Below, piece after piece: positions 51,116 to 59,987 of a stretch of DNA of 64,000 nt (the first letter of the stretch is position 1; every line of letters starts with the position of its first letter). Location of the stretch: positions 35,545 to 99,544 of the forward strand of contig JAFQUQ010000025.1 in the NCBI GenBank assembly GCA_017408395.1, read 5' to 3'. The stretch comes from Oscillospiraceae bacterium. Lineage in GTDB: Bacteria > Bacillota > Clostridia > Oscillospirales > Ruminococcaceae. Under the pieces are notes generated by a model that saw only the letters and a list, made by a program, of their open reading frames with translations, had not been told where the DNA came from and ran no database searches. A program made the translations under genes and the position numbers.

Positions 51116-53113
51116 TTACTTTTTAAATACGCTCTTCTTGTCGTTAAGTCCTTTAAGCTCATTTATCTTGTCACGGAGATATGCGGCGTGCTCAAATTCA
51201 AGTATTTTAGCCGCATTCTTCATTTCTTCCGTAAGCTTTTCAATAAGCGCCTGACGTTCCGCAGCAGACATCTGCTTCTGCTTCTTCTTGGCGGTCTTGT
51301 CCTCGGTTTCAACCTTAGTCGAAATTTCGATAACGTCACGCACTTCCTTGATTACCGTTTTCGGAACAATACCGTGCTTTTCGTTGTAATCCATCTGAAT
51401 TCTGCGGCGGCGTTCCGTTTCCTCGATAGCCTTTTCCATTGACCTTGTAACGGTATCCGCATACATTATAACCTTGCCCTGTGCATTTCGTGCGGCACGG
51501 CCTATTGTCTGTATGAGAGAGCTTTCGGAACGGAGGAAGCCTTCCTTGTCGGCGTCAAGTATCGCCACAAGCGAAACCTCAGGAATGTCCAGACCCTCTC
51601 TGAGCAGATTGATACCAACAAGCACGTCGTACTCTCCCAGACGGAGGTCACGGATAAGCTCCATACGCTCGATGGTGTCAACGTCAAAATGCATATACCT
51701 TACCCTGATACCCATTTTTTCAAAGTAAGCGGTAAGGTCCTCCGCCATTTTCTTTGTAAGGGTCGTTACGAGAACACGCTCGTTCTTTGCCGCCCTTTCA
51801 TTTATTTCAAGGACCAGATCTTCAATCTGACCCTCTACGGGCTTGACTATTATCTCAGGGTCAACAAGTCCCGTCGGACGTATCACCTGCTCAACTATCT
51901 GCTCTGACTTCTCACGCTCAAACTCACCGGGAGTCGCCGAAACAAACACCGCCTGATTAAGCTTATCGTAAAACTCATTGAAATTAAGCGGTCTGTTGTC
52001 ATAAGCCGACGGCAGACGGAAGCCGTAGTCGATGAGGGTGGTTTTTCTTCCCCTGTCACCTGCGCTCATACCTCTTATCTGCGGCAGAGAAACGTGGCTT
52101 TCATCAACAAAAATAAGGAAATCCTCAGGGAAGTGGTCAAGAAGCGTATATGGTATGCTTCCCGGCTCACGTCCCGCAAGAATACGCGAATAGTTTTCGA
52201 TACCCTTGCAGAAGCCTATTTCCTGGAGCATTTCTATATCATACTGTGTACGCTGTGCAATACGCTGTGCCTCAACAAGCATATCACGCTCTTTAAAATA
52301 AGCCACTCTCTCATTAAGCTCACGCTCAATCTCTGCAATTGCGTCCTGCATTTTATCACGGGGAATTACATAATGCGAAGCAGGATAAATTGCGGCGTGG
52401 GAAAGAGTCGCAATTACATTTCCCGTAAGGGAGTTTATTTCACATATGCGTTCAACCTCGTCACCGAAGAATTCAACTCTTATAGCATTTTCCGTTGACC
52501 CGGCAGGGAAAATTTCCACAACGTCCCCTCTTACCCTGAATTTGTTTCGGATAAAGTTAACGTCGTTTCTTTCGTACTGTATGGAAACAAGCTTTGCCAG
52601 CAGCTCTTCACGTGAAAGCTCCATACCCTGTCTGATTGAAATTACCATTGTACGGTAATCAATAGGCGAGCCAAGGGAATATATACAGGAAACGGAAGCT
52701 ACTATTATTACGTCACGTCTTTCCGCAAGGGCAAGGGTAGCCGAGTGACGGAGCTTGTCTATCTCGTCGTTTACAGCCGAGTCCTTTTCAATGTAGCTGT
52801 CCGTTGACGGCACGTAAGCCTCAGGCTGATAGTAGTCGTAATATGAAACAAAATACTCTACCGCATTTTCGGGAAAGAACTCCCTGAATTCGGAACAGAG
52901 CTGTGCGGCGAGAGTCTTGTTGTGTGCAAACACAAGCGTAGGACGGTTAAGCTGTGCAATTACATTTGCCATTGTAAAGGTCTTGCCCGAACCTGTAACT
53001 CCGAGAAGGGTCTGCTCCTTTGCGCCGTTCCTTATACCCTCCACAAGCTTTGCAATCGCCTCCGGCTGGTCCCCCGAAGGAGTATAATCGGAAACAAGCT
53101 TGAATTTATCCAT
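51116..53113 (-). CDS. uvrB: Excinuclease ABC subunit B
   Basis: A 665-residue helicase-like repair protein. Walker [15 protein letters not shown], the DNA-gripping beta-hairpin [33 protein letters not shown] (DEAD-like box), [15 protein letters not shown], and a C-terminal UVR motif ([20 protein letters not shown]) for UvrA/UvrC contact. ATG at 53113 ([20 protein letters not shown]) has GGAG seven bases before; earlier ATGs overlap that site or the radC end. Confidence 0.99.
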   Translation of the reverse strand: MDKFKLVSDYTPSGDQPEAIAKLVEGIRNGAKEQTLLGVTGSGKTFTMANVIAQLNRPTLVFAHNKTLAAQLCSEFREFFPENAVEYFVSYYDYYQPEAYVPSTDSYIEKDSAVNDEIDKLRHSATLALAERRDVIIVASVSCIYSLGSPIDYRTMVISIRQGMELSREELLAKLVSIQYERNDVNFIRNKFRVRGDVVEIFPAGSTENAIRVEFFGDEVERICEINSLTGNVIATLSHAAIYPASHYVIPRDKMQDAIAEIERELNERVAYFKERDMLVEAQRIAQRTQYDIEMLQEIGFCKGIENYSRILAGREPGSIPYTLLDHFPEDFLIFVDESHVSLPQIRGMSAGDRGRKTTLIDYGFRLPSAYDNRPLNFNEFYDKLNQAVFVSATPGEFEREKSEQIVEQVIRPTGLVDPEIIVKPVEGQIEDLVLEINERAAKNERVLVTTLTKKMAEDLTAYFEKMGIRVRYMHFDVDTIERMELIRDLRLGEYDVLVGINLLREGLDIPEVSLVAILDADKEGFLRSESSLIQTIGRAARNAQGKVIMYADTVTRSMEKAIEETERRRRIQMDYNEKHGIVPKTVIKEVRDVIEISTKVETEDKTAKKKQKQMSAAERQALIEKLTEEMKNAAKILEFEHAAYLRDKINELKGLNDKKSVFKK

Positions 53114-53126
53114 AAACATTCTCCAA

Positions 53127-53825
53127 TCACTCAAAAATATTTATATGCGCACCGTCACGCATTGAAACGGCACTGTTTGAGCCGACGATTATATGGTCGA
53201 GAACTTTTACGTTCATATTTCCCATAAATTCAACTATCCGTCTTGTCACGGCAACATCCTCCATTGACGGTGCCGCAGAGCCTGACGGGTGATTATGGGA
53301 AACTGCCATATACGCACACTTGGTTCTGACCGCCAGCTCCGCAAGCTTTCTCATATCAACGGGCGCACTTGACGGCGAGCCGTAGCTGAGCACCCTGTTG
53401 TCAATTATCCGCAGGCTGTTGTCAAAACACGCCGCCATAAACTTCTCATGGGTTTCCCCCACATAACAGGACTTAAACAGATTTTTAAGCTTCTCTATAT
53501 TATCGTAAACCATTGATTCGGAATGGTATCTGTAATAAACGCTCTGACATTTCGTTATCATTTTAAACAGTACGGCGGCGTTGAAATTCACGCCCTTGAC
53601 TGCTGTAAGGTCTTCAACATCTGCGTCAAAGACTCCGCTTATGCTGCCGAATTTATTTATAAGCTCGTGAGCTATCTCATTTGTATCAATTCTCGGACAG
53701 GTATAAAACAGCAGCATTTCAATTATCTGATGCTGACTGAAGCCGTTGAAGCCCTCTGCGAGAAATCTCTCCCTCATACGCTGACGATGACCGTCGTGAA
53801 CATTACCCTTCTGTGCTGTACTCAA
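53127..53825 (-). CDS. radC: RadC-family JAB/MPN protein
   Basis: A 232-residue protein with an N-terminal helix-hairpin-helix region ([15 protein letters not shown]) and a C-terminal JAB metallo-peptidase-like domain with the metal motif HNHPSG ... SMED. Function is not settled despite the name. Begins with TTG at 53825 preceded by GAGGGG. First gene of the radC-uvrB-uvrA-GyrI run, with 13-22 base gaps. Confidence 0.92.
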   Translation of the reverse strand: MSTAQKGNVHDGHRQRMRERFLAEGFNGFSQHQIIEMLLFYTCPRIDTNEIAHELINKFGSISGVFDADVEDLTAVKGVNFNAAVLFKMITKCQSVYYRYHSESMVYDNIEKLKNLFKSCYVGETHEKFMAACFDNSLRIIDNRVLSYGSPSSAPVDMRKLAELAVRTKCAYMAVSHNHPSGSAAPSMEDVAVTRRIVEFMGNMNVKVLDHIIVGSNSAVSMRDGAHINIFE

Positions 53826-53953
53826 AGCTGCATCCCCTCACAAAACAAACGTTTCTTATATTATACTACAAAAAATTTAATTTGAAAAGATGTTTTTTAA
53901 ATTTTTTTATGGTATAATAAAAACAACTATTTAATCTGTACAGGAGATGTTCT

Positions 53954-54904
53954 ATGAAAGAATTTACCATAAACAAAAACGACAGCGGTCAGCGTGTTGA
54001 CAAGTTTTTACAGAAAGCCGTACCTCTGCTTCCCCAGAGCCTGATGTACAAATACATACGGATGAAGCGTATCAAGCTTAACGGCAAGCGATGTGAAATT
54101 TCCACCCGTCTTTCCGAAGGCGATATTATGCAGCTTTACATCAACGACGAATTCTTTGAAACAAACTCGGAAAAGGAATTTTTAATTGCGCCGCCTGTCC
54201 TTAATATTGTCTACGAGGACGAGAATATTATGCTTCTTGACAAAAAGAACGGCCTTGTTGTCCACGAGGACGATGAAAAAACTGCGGATACTTTAATAAA
54301 CCGTATCCTCCATTACCTTTATGACAAAGGTGAATACGACCCCGACGCCGAAAACAGCTTTACTCCCGCACTGTGCAACCGTCTTGACAGAAACACGGGC
54401 GGCATTGTTATTGCAGCAAAAAATGCGGAGTCCCTGCGTATTCTCAATCAGAAGATAAAGGACAGGGAAATCGAAAAGAAATATCTCTGCATAACCGTGG
54501 GCGTACCGCCTGAAAAGCACGATACAATGACCGCTTATCTCGAAAAGGACGCCACAGGCAACACCGTAAAGGTCAGCAATAAAAAAACTCCCACAAATAA
54601 AACCATTATCACCACATATGACGTGCTTAAAAGCAACCGTAAGCTTGCTCTTGTTGAGGTTAAGCTTGAAACGGGACGCACCCACCAGATACGTGCTCAC
54701 TTCGCCCATATCGGCTGTCCACTTCTGGGCGACGGCAAATACGGCATAAATCAGGTCAACCGTGAATATAAAGTAAAGACCCAGGCTTTGTACTCCTACA
54801 AGCTTAAATTTACCTTTGAAACCGAAAGCGGCTGCCTCGATTACCTTAACGGCAGGGAATTTACGGTAAAAGACGTGTGGTTTAAGGATAAATTTGTGAA
54901 CTGA
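53954..54904 (+). CDS. RluA-family RNA pseudouridine synthase
   Basis: A 316-residue enzyme isomerising uridine in rRNA or tRNA. N-terminal S4 domain (about 10-70; RVDKFLQKAVPLLPQSLMYK), then the catalytic domain with the active Asp in CNRLDRNTGGIVIAAK, LETGRTHQIRAHFAHIGCPL and LGDGKYG. AGGAGATG precedes the ATG. Specific target positions (RluC/D-like) cannot be assigned. Confidence 0.95.
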   Translation: MKEFTINKNDSGQRVDKFLQKAVPLLPQSLMYKYIRMKRIKLNGKRCEISTRLSEGDIMQLYINDEFFETNSEKEFLIAPPVLNIVYEDENIMLLDKKNGLVVHEDDEKTADTLINRILHYLYDKGEYDPDAENSFTPALCNRLDRNTGGIVIAAKNAESLRILNQKIKDREIEKKYLCITVGVPPEKHDTMTAYLEKDATGNTVKVSNKKTPTNKTIITTYDVLKSNRKLALVEVKLETGRTHQIRAHFAHIGCPLLGDGKYGINQVNREYKVKTQALYSYKLKFTFETESGCLDYLNGREFTVKDVWFKDKFVN

Positions 54905-54948
54905 TTTTACATTTTTCGGGGATTTTTGCGATAATTCATAAAAAACTA

Positions 54949-54978
54949 TTGCATTTTACCCCCTCAATGTGATATAAT
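54949..54978 (+). promoter_or_regulatory. Promoter of the PHP-malic enzyme genes
   Basis: TTGCAT (54949-54954) and TATAAT (54973-54978) with an 18-bp spacer, giving a leader of about 100 nt before the PHP start codon. Confidence 0.65.
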
Positions 54979-55038
54979 ATATAACAGTATTTTCAGATAC
55001 TGAATAAATTTTTACTTTCAATCCGCAAGCATAACGTA

Positions 55039-55080
55039 ATGAAAGGAGGACGTACTCCTTAAAATATAAGGCGTACTACC
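55039..55080 (+). promoter_or_regulatory. Structured leader before the PHP gene
   Basis: A strong AAAGGAGG (55042-55049) lies 37 nt before the PHP ATG, too far for normal initiation. Between them GTACTCCTTA (55053-55062) can pair with ATAAGGCGTAC (55067-55077), which would bring the site within about 10 nt of the ATG; alternatively AAGGAG pairs with CTCCTT and hides it. A seven-codon ORF (ATG at 55039, TAA at 55060) also overlaps. Confidence 0.45.
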
Positions 55081-55086
55081 GAAATT

Positions 55087-55926
55087 ATGATTGGTGACCT
55101 TCACTGCCATACAACTCTTTCAGACGGTTCTCTCGGTATAGAGGACATTATCGTTCAGGCTAAGCGCACAGGTGTTGATTTTATTTCAATCACCGACCAC
55201 GACACTATGTCTTCTATCAGCAGAGCTAAAATCCTCGGTGAAAGATACGGTGTCCAGACTATCCCAGGCGTTGAACTTTCAGCGTGGGACAAAAAAAGAA
55301 GCCGCAAGGTACATATTCTCTGCTACGCTCCTCAGAAACCCGACAGACTTGAGGGTATCTGTATGAAAGCCTGCGAGATACGCCGCCAGTGTGCAAAGGA
55401 AATGGTGGAAAAAGTTACTGAGCTTTACCCCATCACTGCCGAAAGCGTTATGAAGCACGCCACAGGCTCAAAAAGTATCTTCAAGCAGCATATTATGCGT
55501 GCTCTCATTGATTACGGCTACACCACACATTTCTACGGCAGACTCAACCACAGGCTGTTCAATCAGAAGGACGGCTCCTGCCTTGTTGTACGTGAATATC
55601 CCGACGTGAATTTCGTTCTGGACCTTATTCATTCCGCAAGGGGCGTTGCTGTTATGGCGCACCCTGTTTATTACGATTCAATCGACCTGCTCAAGGAGCT
55701 TGCTGAAGCAGGCAAGCTTGACGGTATCGAGGTTTATCACACATCTGCCTCAGAGGAACAGCAGCAGGAACTGCTTGAAATTGCAAAGCAGCACGACCTT
55801 ATCGTAACAGGCGGCTCCGATTTCCACGGTCTTTACAACGAAAAGCCTACCCATATCGGCAGATATACCACCGATAAGGAAAATATCGAGCGTATTTTAA
55901 AGCTTGCTAACAAAAAGGATAAGTAA
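55087..55926 (+). CDS. PHP-domain phosphoesterase
   Basis: A 279-residue metal-dependent hydrolase of the polymerase and histidinol phosphatase family. Metal-ligand motifs: DLHCHTTLSDG, SITDHDTM, PGVELSAW, CYAPQ, MAHPVYY, and GGSDFHG. Similar proteins hydrolyse 3',5'-bisphosphates or 5' ends of short RNA; the substrate here is not known. It lies 55 bases ahead of the malic enzyme gene. Confidence 0.92.
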   Translation: MIGDLHCHTTLSDGSLGIEDIIVQAKRTGVDFISITDHDTMSSISRAKILGERYGVQTIPGVELSAWDKKRSRKVHILCYAPQKPDRLEGICMKACEIRRQCAKEMVEKVTELYPITAESVMKHATGSKSIFKQHIMRALIDYGYTTHFYGRLNHRLFNQKDGSCLVVREYPDVNFVLDLIHSARGVAVMAHPVYYDSIDLLKELAEAGKLDGIEVYHTSASEEQQQELLEIAKQHDLIVTGGSDFHGLYNEKPTHIGRYTTDKENIERILKLANKKDK

Positions 55927-55981
55927 TATTTTTACCAATACATCTTATAATAATATCTGTACAGAAAGAAGAATAGATACA

Positions 55982-57160
55982 ATGGACATTATGCAGTCAT
56001 CGCTTGACAAACACTATGAATGGAAGGGCAAGATAGAAGTGGTTTCACGCTGTACGGTGGAAAACCGTGAGCAGCTTTCCCTTGCCTATACTCCCGGTGT
56101 TGCCCAGCCCTGTCTTGAAATTGAAAAGAACCCCGACCTCTCCTATGACCTTACAAGACGTGCAAACCTTGTTGCAGTCATTACCGACGGTACTGCCGTT
56201 CTCGGTCTCGGCGACATCGGTCCGAGAGCTTCAATGCCCGTTATGGAGGGTAAATGTGCTCTGTTCAAGGAGTTTGCAGGGGTTGACGCTTTTCCGGTTT
56301 GCGTAAATACAAAGGACGTTGACGAGTTCGTAAGAACCGTTGAGCTTATCTCTTACAGCTTCGGCGGAATTAACCTTGAGGATATTTCCGCACCAAGATG
56401 CTTTGAAATCGAAAAGAAGCTCAAGGAACGCTGTGACATACCCGTTTTCCACGACGACCAGCACGGTACCGCTATCGTTGCCTCTGCCGCTATGCTTAAC
56501 GCAGCAAAGGTTGCAGGCAAGAAGTTTGAGGATATGACTCTGGTCATAAACGGTGCAGGTGCGGCAGGCTGTGCGATCGCAAAGCAGTTTATTTCAATGG
56601 GTATCGGCGACATTATTATGGTTGACCTTAAGGGTATCATCTGCGACGGCGATGAATTTGCAAACCCTTCCCACTATGAAATGGCAAAGCTTACAAACAA
56701 GAACAAAAAGAAGGGCGGTCTTGCGGAAGCTATGCAGGGCGCTGACGCTTTCATCGGCGTTTCCAAGCCTGACCTTGTTACACCTGATATGGTAAAATCA
56801 ATGGCTGAAAAGTCCATTATCTTCGCTATGGCTAATCCTAAGCCTGAAATTATGCCTGACCTTGCAAAGGAAGCGGGTGCATTCGTTGTTGGTACGGGAC
56901 GCTCCGACTTCCCTAACCAGATAAACAACGTTGTTGCATTCCCCGGCATTTTCAAGGGTGCTCTTGCTGTAAGAGCAAGCGACATCAATGAAGAAATGAA
57001 GCGTGCCGCTGCTTATGCAATTGCAGGTGCGGTTTCCGAGGACAAGCTCTGCGCTGAGTTTATTCTCCCCAACGCTTTCGACAAATCCGTTGCCGACGCT
57101 GTTGCGGAAGCTGTTGCCGACGCTGCTGTAAAATCAGGCGTTGCAAGAATAAATAATTAA
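55982..57160 (+). CDS. NAD(P)-dependent malic enzyme
   Basis: A 392-residue short-form malic enzyme converting malate to pyruvate and CO2. Visible are YTPGVAQPC, the catalytic region [20 protein letters not shown] (Lys), [12 protein letters not shown], the metal-binding FHDDQHGTA, the nucleotide-binding [12 protein letters not shown], and [19 protein letters not shown]. The cofactor site NGAGAAG ... DLKG suggests NAD preference. ATG at 55982 is used; an in-frame start at 55904 would overlap the PHP gene and has no site. Confidence 0.96.
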   Translation: MDIMQSSLDKHYEWKGKIEVVSRCTVENREQLSLAYTPGVAQPCLEIEKNPDLSYDLTRRANLVAVITDGTAVLGLGDIGPRASMPVMEGKCALFKEFAGVDAFPVCVNTKDVDEFVRTVELISYSFGGINLEDISAPRCFEIEKKLKERCDIPVFHDDQHGTAIVASAAMLNAAKVAGKKFEDMTLVINGAGAAGCAIAKQFISMGIGDIIMVDLKGIICDGDEFANPSHYEMAKLTNKNKKKGGLAEAMQGADAFIGVSKPDLVTPDMVKSMAEKSIIFAMANPKPEIMPDLAKEAGAFVVGTGRSDFPNQINNVVAFPGIFKGALAVRASDINEEMKRAAAYAIAGAVSEDKLCAEFILPNAFDKSVADAVAEAVADAAVKSGVARINN

Positions 57161-57176
57161 TTCAAGAGGTAAGATT

Positions 57177-57425
57177 ATGACCTATACGTTCACTCCGAGA
57201 GGAGTCTGTTCAAGAAAAATCACTATCGAGCTTTCCGATGACAATATAATCGAGAGCGTTCAGTTTACAGGCGGCTGCAACGGCAACACATCGGGAATTT
57301 CTGCGCTGGTAAGGGGTATGAAGGCTGAAGAAGCCATTGCCAGACTGGAAAACATCGACTGCAACGGCAGGGGTACATCCTGTCCCGACCAGCTTGCCAG
57401 AGCGCTTAAGCAGGCTCTTGCTTAA
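57177..57425 (+). CDS. TSCPD-domain small protein (TIGR03905 type)
   Basis: An 82-residue protein consisting of one TSCPD domain, named for its motif GTSCPDQLARAL; FTGGCNGNTSGISALV is also typical. The same domain is found at the end of some B12-dependent ribonucleotide reductases, but stand-alone versions have no known function. GAGGTAAG precedes the ATG. Coupled to the YdcF gene by a TAATG overlap. Confidence 0.92.
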   Translation: MTYTFTPRGVCSRKITIELSDDNIIESVQFTGGCNGNTSGISALVRGMKAEEAIARLENIDCNGRGTSCPDQLARALKQALA

Positions 57426-58210
57426 TGATAATTGATAACAACATAAGGGGCACGGTTTTGTACTGCTGCCTCTTTGCTTTTTTCGTACTGGGTTTTCTCG
57501 TATTCCTTGCGCCTGTGTTTACGGGAATACTCAACATCGGCAACACCCTCGGTATGATCTGCTGTGCCGCACTTGCCGCACTGGTTTTCTTTCACGAAAA
57601 GGCGGCGGCTCTCTTTCACGCAAGCAGACTTTTCAGAGGCTTTTTTATAACGGGTACGGTAATCGGAGCAATCGGGCTGATAATGCTTGCAATCGCTTCC
57701 GTGCTTATGCTTAAAACAGCTTCGGATAAACCGAATAATCCCTCTGCACTTGTTGTTCTGGGATGCCGTGTAAAAAATATCGACGGAAATATCGTACCAA
57801 GCCTGATGCTTTCAAAGCGTATAAACGCCGCTTACGACTGCCTTGTAAAATATCCCGACTCGGTTTGTATTCTTTCGGGCGGTCAGGGCAGCGATGAGCC
57901 CATAAGCGAGGCGGAGTGTATGTTCCGTGTGCTTACGGAAAAAGGAATTTCCGCTGATCGTTTGATAAAAGAGGACAAATCCACCAGCACCTACGAAAAC
58001 ATTAAATTTTCCAAGGCTATTATTGACGAACTGGATATAAACGGCGAGCTTGCAATCGTTACAAATGAGTTTCATCTTTGCAGAGCCGTAAGAATTGCAA
58101 AGGAGCAGGGACTTGACGTTAAAGCGGTATCGGCTCCAACGGCGGTTTTTCTTCTGCCCACCTACTGGCTCCGTGACTGTCTGGGCGTGATTTACGAATA
58201 TGTATTTTAA
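57425..58210 (+). CDS. YdcF/SanA-like membrane protein (DUF218)
   Basis: A 261-residue protein with three N-terminal membrane helices (to about residue 100) and a DUF218 domain: SALVVLGCRVKN, LSGGQGSDEPISEAECM, KEDKSTSTYENIKFS and VTNEFHLCRAVRIAKEQGL. Family members act in envelope precursor recycling or vancomycin-type barrier functions, but biochemical roles are poorly known. It starts within the stop codon of the TSCPD gene. Confidence 0.9.
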   Translation: MIIDNNIRGTVLYCCLFAFFVLGFLVFLAPVFTGILNIGNTLGMICCAALAALVFFHEKAAALFHASRLFRGFFITGTVIGAIGLIMLAIASVLMLKTASDKPNNPSALVVLGCRVKNIDGNIVPSLMLSKRINAAYDCLVKYPDSVCILSGGQGSDEPISEAECMFRVLTEKGISADRLIKEDKSTSTYENIKFSKAIIDELDINGELAIVTNEFHLCRAVRIAKEQGLDVKAVSAPTAVFLLPTYWLRDCLGVIYEYVF

Positions 58211-58256
58211 GGCTTTCTCCGACATATTAATTTAGTAAATATGTTGGAGGTGTCCT

Positions 58257-58727
58257 ATGAAAAATAAAATTTTCCGCTTTGTGATTTATCTTGCAATTCC
58301 CCTTGGTGCAGGCTTCCTGTCCTACCTTCTGACAAAGGACGGCATTGCTGATTTTGCGACTGTTAATCAGCCGCCCCTTACTCCGCCGCCCATTGTTTTT
58401 TCAATTGCGTGGACGATACTTTATGCACTGATGGGGGTTTCATCGTGGCTGGTGGGTACTTCGCCCGCTTCCGACCGTATGAAAAAATCCGCACTGACGG
58501 TTTACGGCATACAGCTTGCGGTAAACATTCTGTGGCCTGTGTTCTTCTTTAATTTAAAGATGTACCTGCCGTCGTTCATATGGATCATTTTCTTAATCGT
58601 GTGGGTTATTATTATGATAAAGGAATTCGGGAAAATTTCATCGCTTGCGGCTAAGCTTCAGCTGCCCTACCTCATCTGGCTGCTGTTTGCTTCATATTTA
58701 AACTTAGGCGTGTACTTTTTAAACTGA
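58257..58727 (+). CDS. tspO: TspO/MBR family protein
   Basis: A 156-residue five-helix membrane protein of the tryptophan-rich sensory/peripheral benzodiazepine receptor family, which binds porphyrins. The signature NQPPLTPPPIVFSIAWTILY is typical, as is the helix pair IQLAVNILWPVFFF. GGAGGTG precedes the ATG. Confidence 0.95.
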   Translation: MKNKIFRFVIYLAIPLGAGFLSYLLTKDGIADFATVNQPPLTPPPIVFSIAWTILYALMGVSSWLVGTSPASDRMKKSALTVYGIQLAVNILWPVFFFNLKMYLPSFIWIIFLIVWVIIMIKEFGKISSLAAKLQLPYLIWLLFASYLNLGVYFLN

Positions 58728-58766
58728 TTTCAAGACATCCAAACGAAAGGACGGTAACATTAAACT

Positions 58767-59738
58767 ATGAAAAAAATGCTGTTCATCTATAATCCCCATT
58801 CGGGAAAAGGTCAGATAAAATTTCACCTTTTCAGCATTATAGATACATTTACCAGAGAAGGCTACGAAGTAACCGTTCATCCGACACAGGCCAAGCTTGA
58901 CGCTTTTCAGACGGTGGTTTCACGTGGAGATGATTTCGACGTTATCGTTACAAGCGGCGGCGACGGTACTCTCAACGAAACCATCAAGGGAATTATGCAG
59001 CTTAATAAACAAATCCCTCTGGGCTATCTCCCTGCAGGTACTATGAACGACTTTGCAACAAGTCTCGGCATACCTAAAAATATGCCCGAGGCTGCCCTGA
59101 AAATCGTCAAGGGCGAGGTCGCCGACGTTGACATCGGTGCTTTCAATGACGAGTTCTTTACTTATGTTGCAGGCTTCGGTGCGTTTACGGAAGTAAGCTA
59201 CGAAACGCCCCAGCCTATGAAGAATATGTTCGGAAGCCTTGCCTACATTGTTGAGGGTATGAACCTGAAGCGTCTGAGCAATACTAAATCCTACCACGTC
59301 AAAGTCACCTACGACGGCAACGTTATCGAGGATGATTTTATCTACGGCATGGTGTGCAACTCAAATTCCGTAGGCGGCATAAAGGGTTTAAGCGGCAAGG
59401 ACGTTCTCCTTAACGACGGCGTTTTCGAGGGTCTGTTCATAAAAATGCCGAAGAATATCGCTGATTTCCAGAGCACCGTAAACGCTCTCCTTGCACGTGA
59501 TATGAATTCAGAATACCTCTACTGGTTCAAGGCGGCTGACGTGGAATTTTCGTCGGAGGACGAAATCCCCTGGACAATAGACGGCGAGTTCGGCGGTAAT
59601 CACCGCAGCGGTATTATCAGCAACAAATGCAGGGCTGTCCGTATTTTCACATCCCCAGACAGCAAAATGCTGGGCGGTACAAATGATGTTGAAACCTACG
59701 ACAACGTGGAATTATCCTACCTTGACCCTACTGACTAA
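58767..59738 (+). CDS. Diacylglycerol kinase-like lipid kinase (YegS/DgkB family)
   Basis: A 323-residue soluble kinase with the GGDGTLNE motif (ATP binding), IYNPHSGKG at the N-terminus, PLGYLPAGTMNDFATSLGIP, and an acidic C-terminal DEIPWTIDGEFGG that carries conserved metal-binding residues. Probably phosphorylates diacylglycerol or a related lipid at the membrane. GAAAGGA precedes the ATG. Confidence 0.93.
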   Translation: MKKMLFIYNPHSGKGQIKFHLFSIIDTFTREGYEVTVHPTQAKLDAFQTVVSRGDDFDVIVTSGGDGTLNETIKGIMQLNKQIPLGYLPAGTMNDFATSLGIPKNMPEAALKIVKGEVADVDIGAFNDEFFTYVAGFGAFTEVSYETPQPMKNMFGSLAYIVEGMNLKRLSNTKSYHVKVTYDGNVIEDDFIYGMVCNSNSVGGIKGLSGKDVLLNDGVFEGLFIKMPKNIADFQSTVNALLARDMNSEYLYWFKAADVEFSSEDEIPWTIDGEFGGNHRSGIISNKCRAVRIFTSPDSKMLGGTNDVETYDNVELSYLDPTD

Positions 59739-59743
59739 AATAA

Positions 59744-59919
59744 ACGGTACTGTATTTATGTATGGTACCGTAAATATGTATAAAAACGGGCGGATAATAT
59801 CCGCCCCTACAAAGTGGTTTAAAATCAGCATTTGCTTGTAGGGGCGGCAATCTGCCGCCTGTCTGTCATATGTTTATCTACAAATTGACGGTACTGTATT
59901 TTTTACAGTGCCGTTTTAT
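59744..59919. repeat. Nested intergenic repeat with flanking terminator copies
   Basis: The 249-bp gap after the lipid kinase gene begins and ends with the same 14-mer ACGGTACTGTATTT (59744-59757 and 59888-59901), each forming a hairpin with ACCGT or GTGCCGT; the second is followed by a T-run and works as a terminator. Between them lie three GC-rich overlapping dyads: GGGCGGAT/ATCCGCCC (59788-59806), CCGCCCCTACAA/TTGTAGGGGCGG (59801-59847) and GGCGGCA/TGCCGCC (59843-59859). These can fold alternatively. The GC-rich core contrasts with the AT-rich flanks, as if inserted. Confidence 0.6.
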
Positions 59920-59923
59920 GTTA

Positions 59924-59952
59924 TTGACAAAATAACAGCATAATGTTATAAT
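59924..59952 (+). promoter_or_regulatory. Sigma-A promoter of the orphan binding protein
   Basis: TTGACA (59924-59929) and TATAAT (59947-59952) with a 17-bp spacer, a perfect match, 35 bases before the ATG. Confidence 0.85.
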
Positions 59953-59987
59953 ATTTTAAGCAGATTAGCCACAAAGGAGGAATATTT

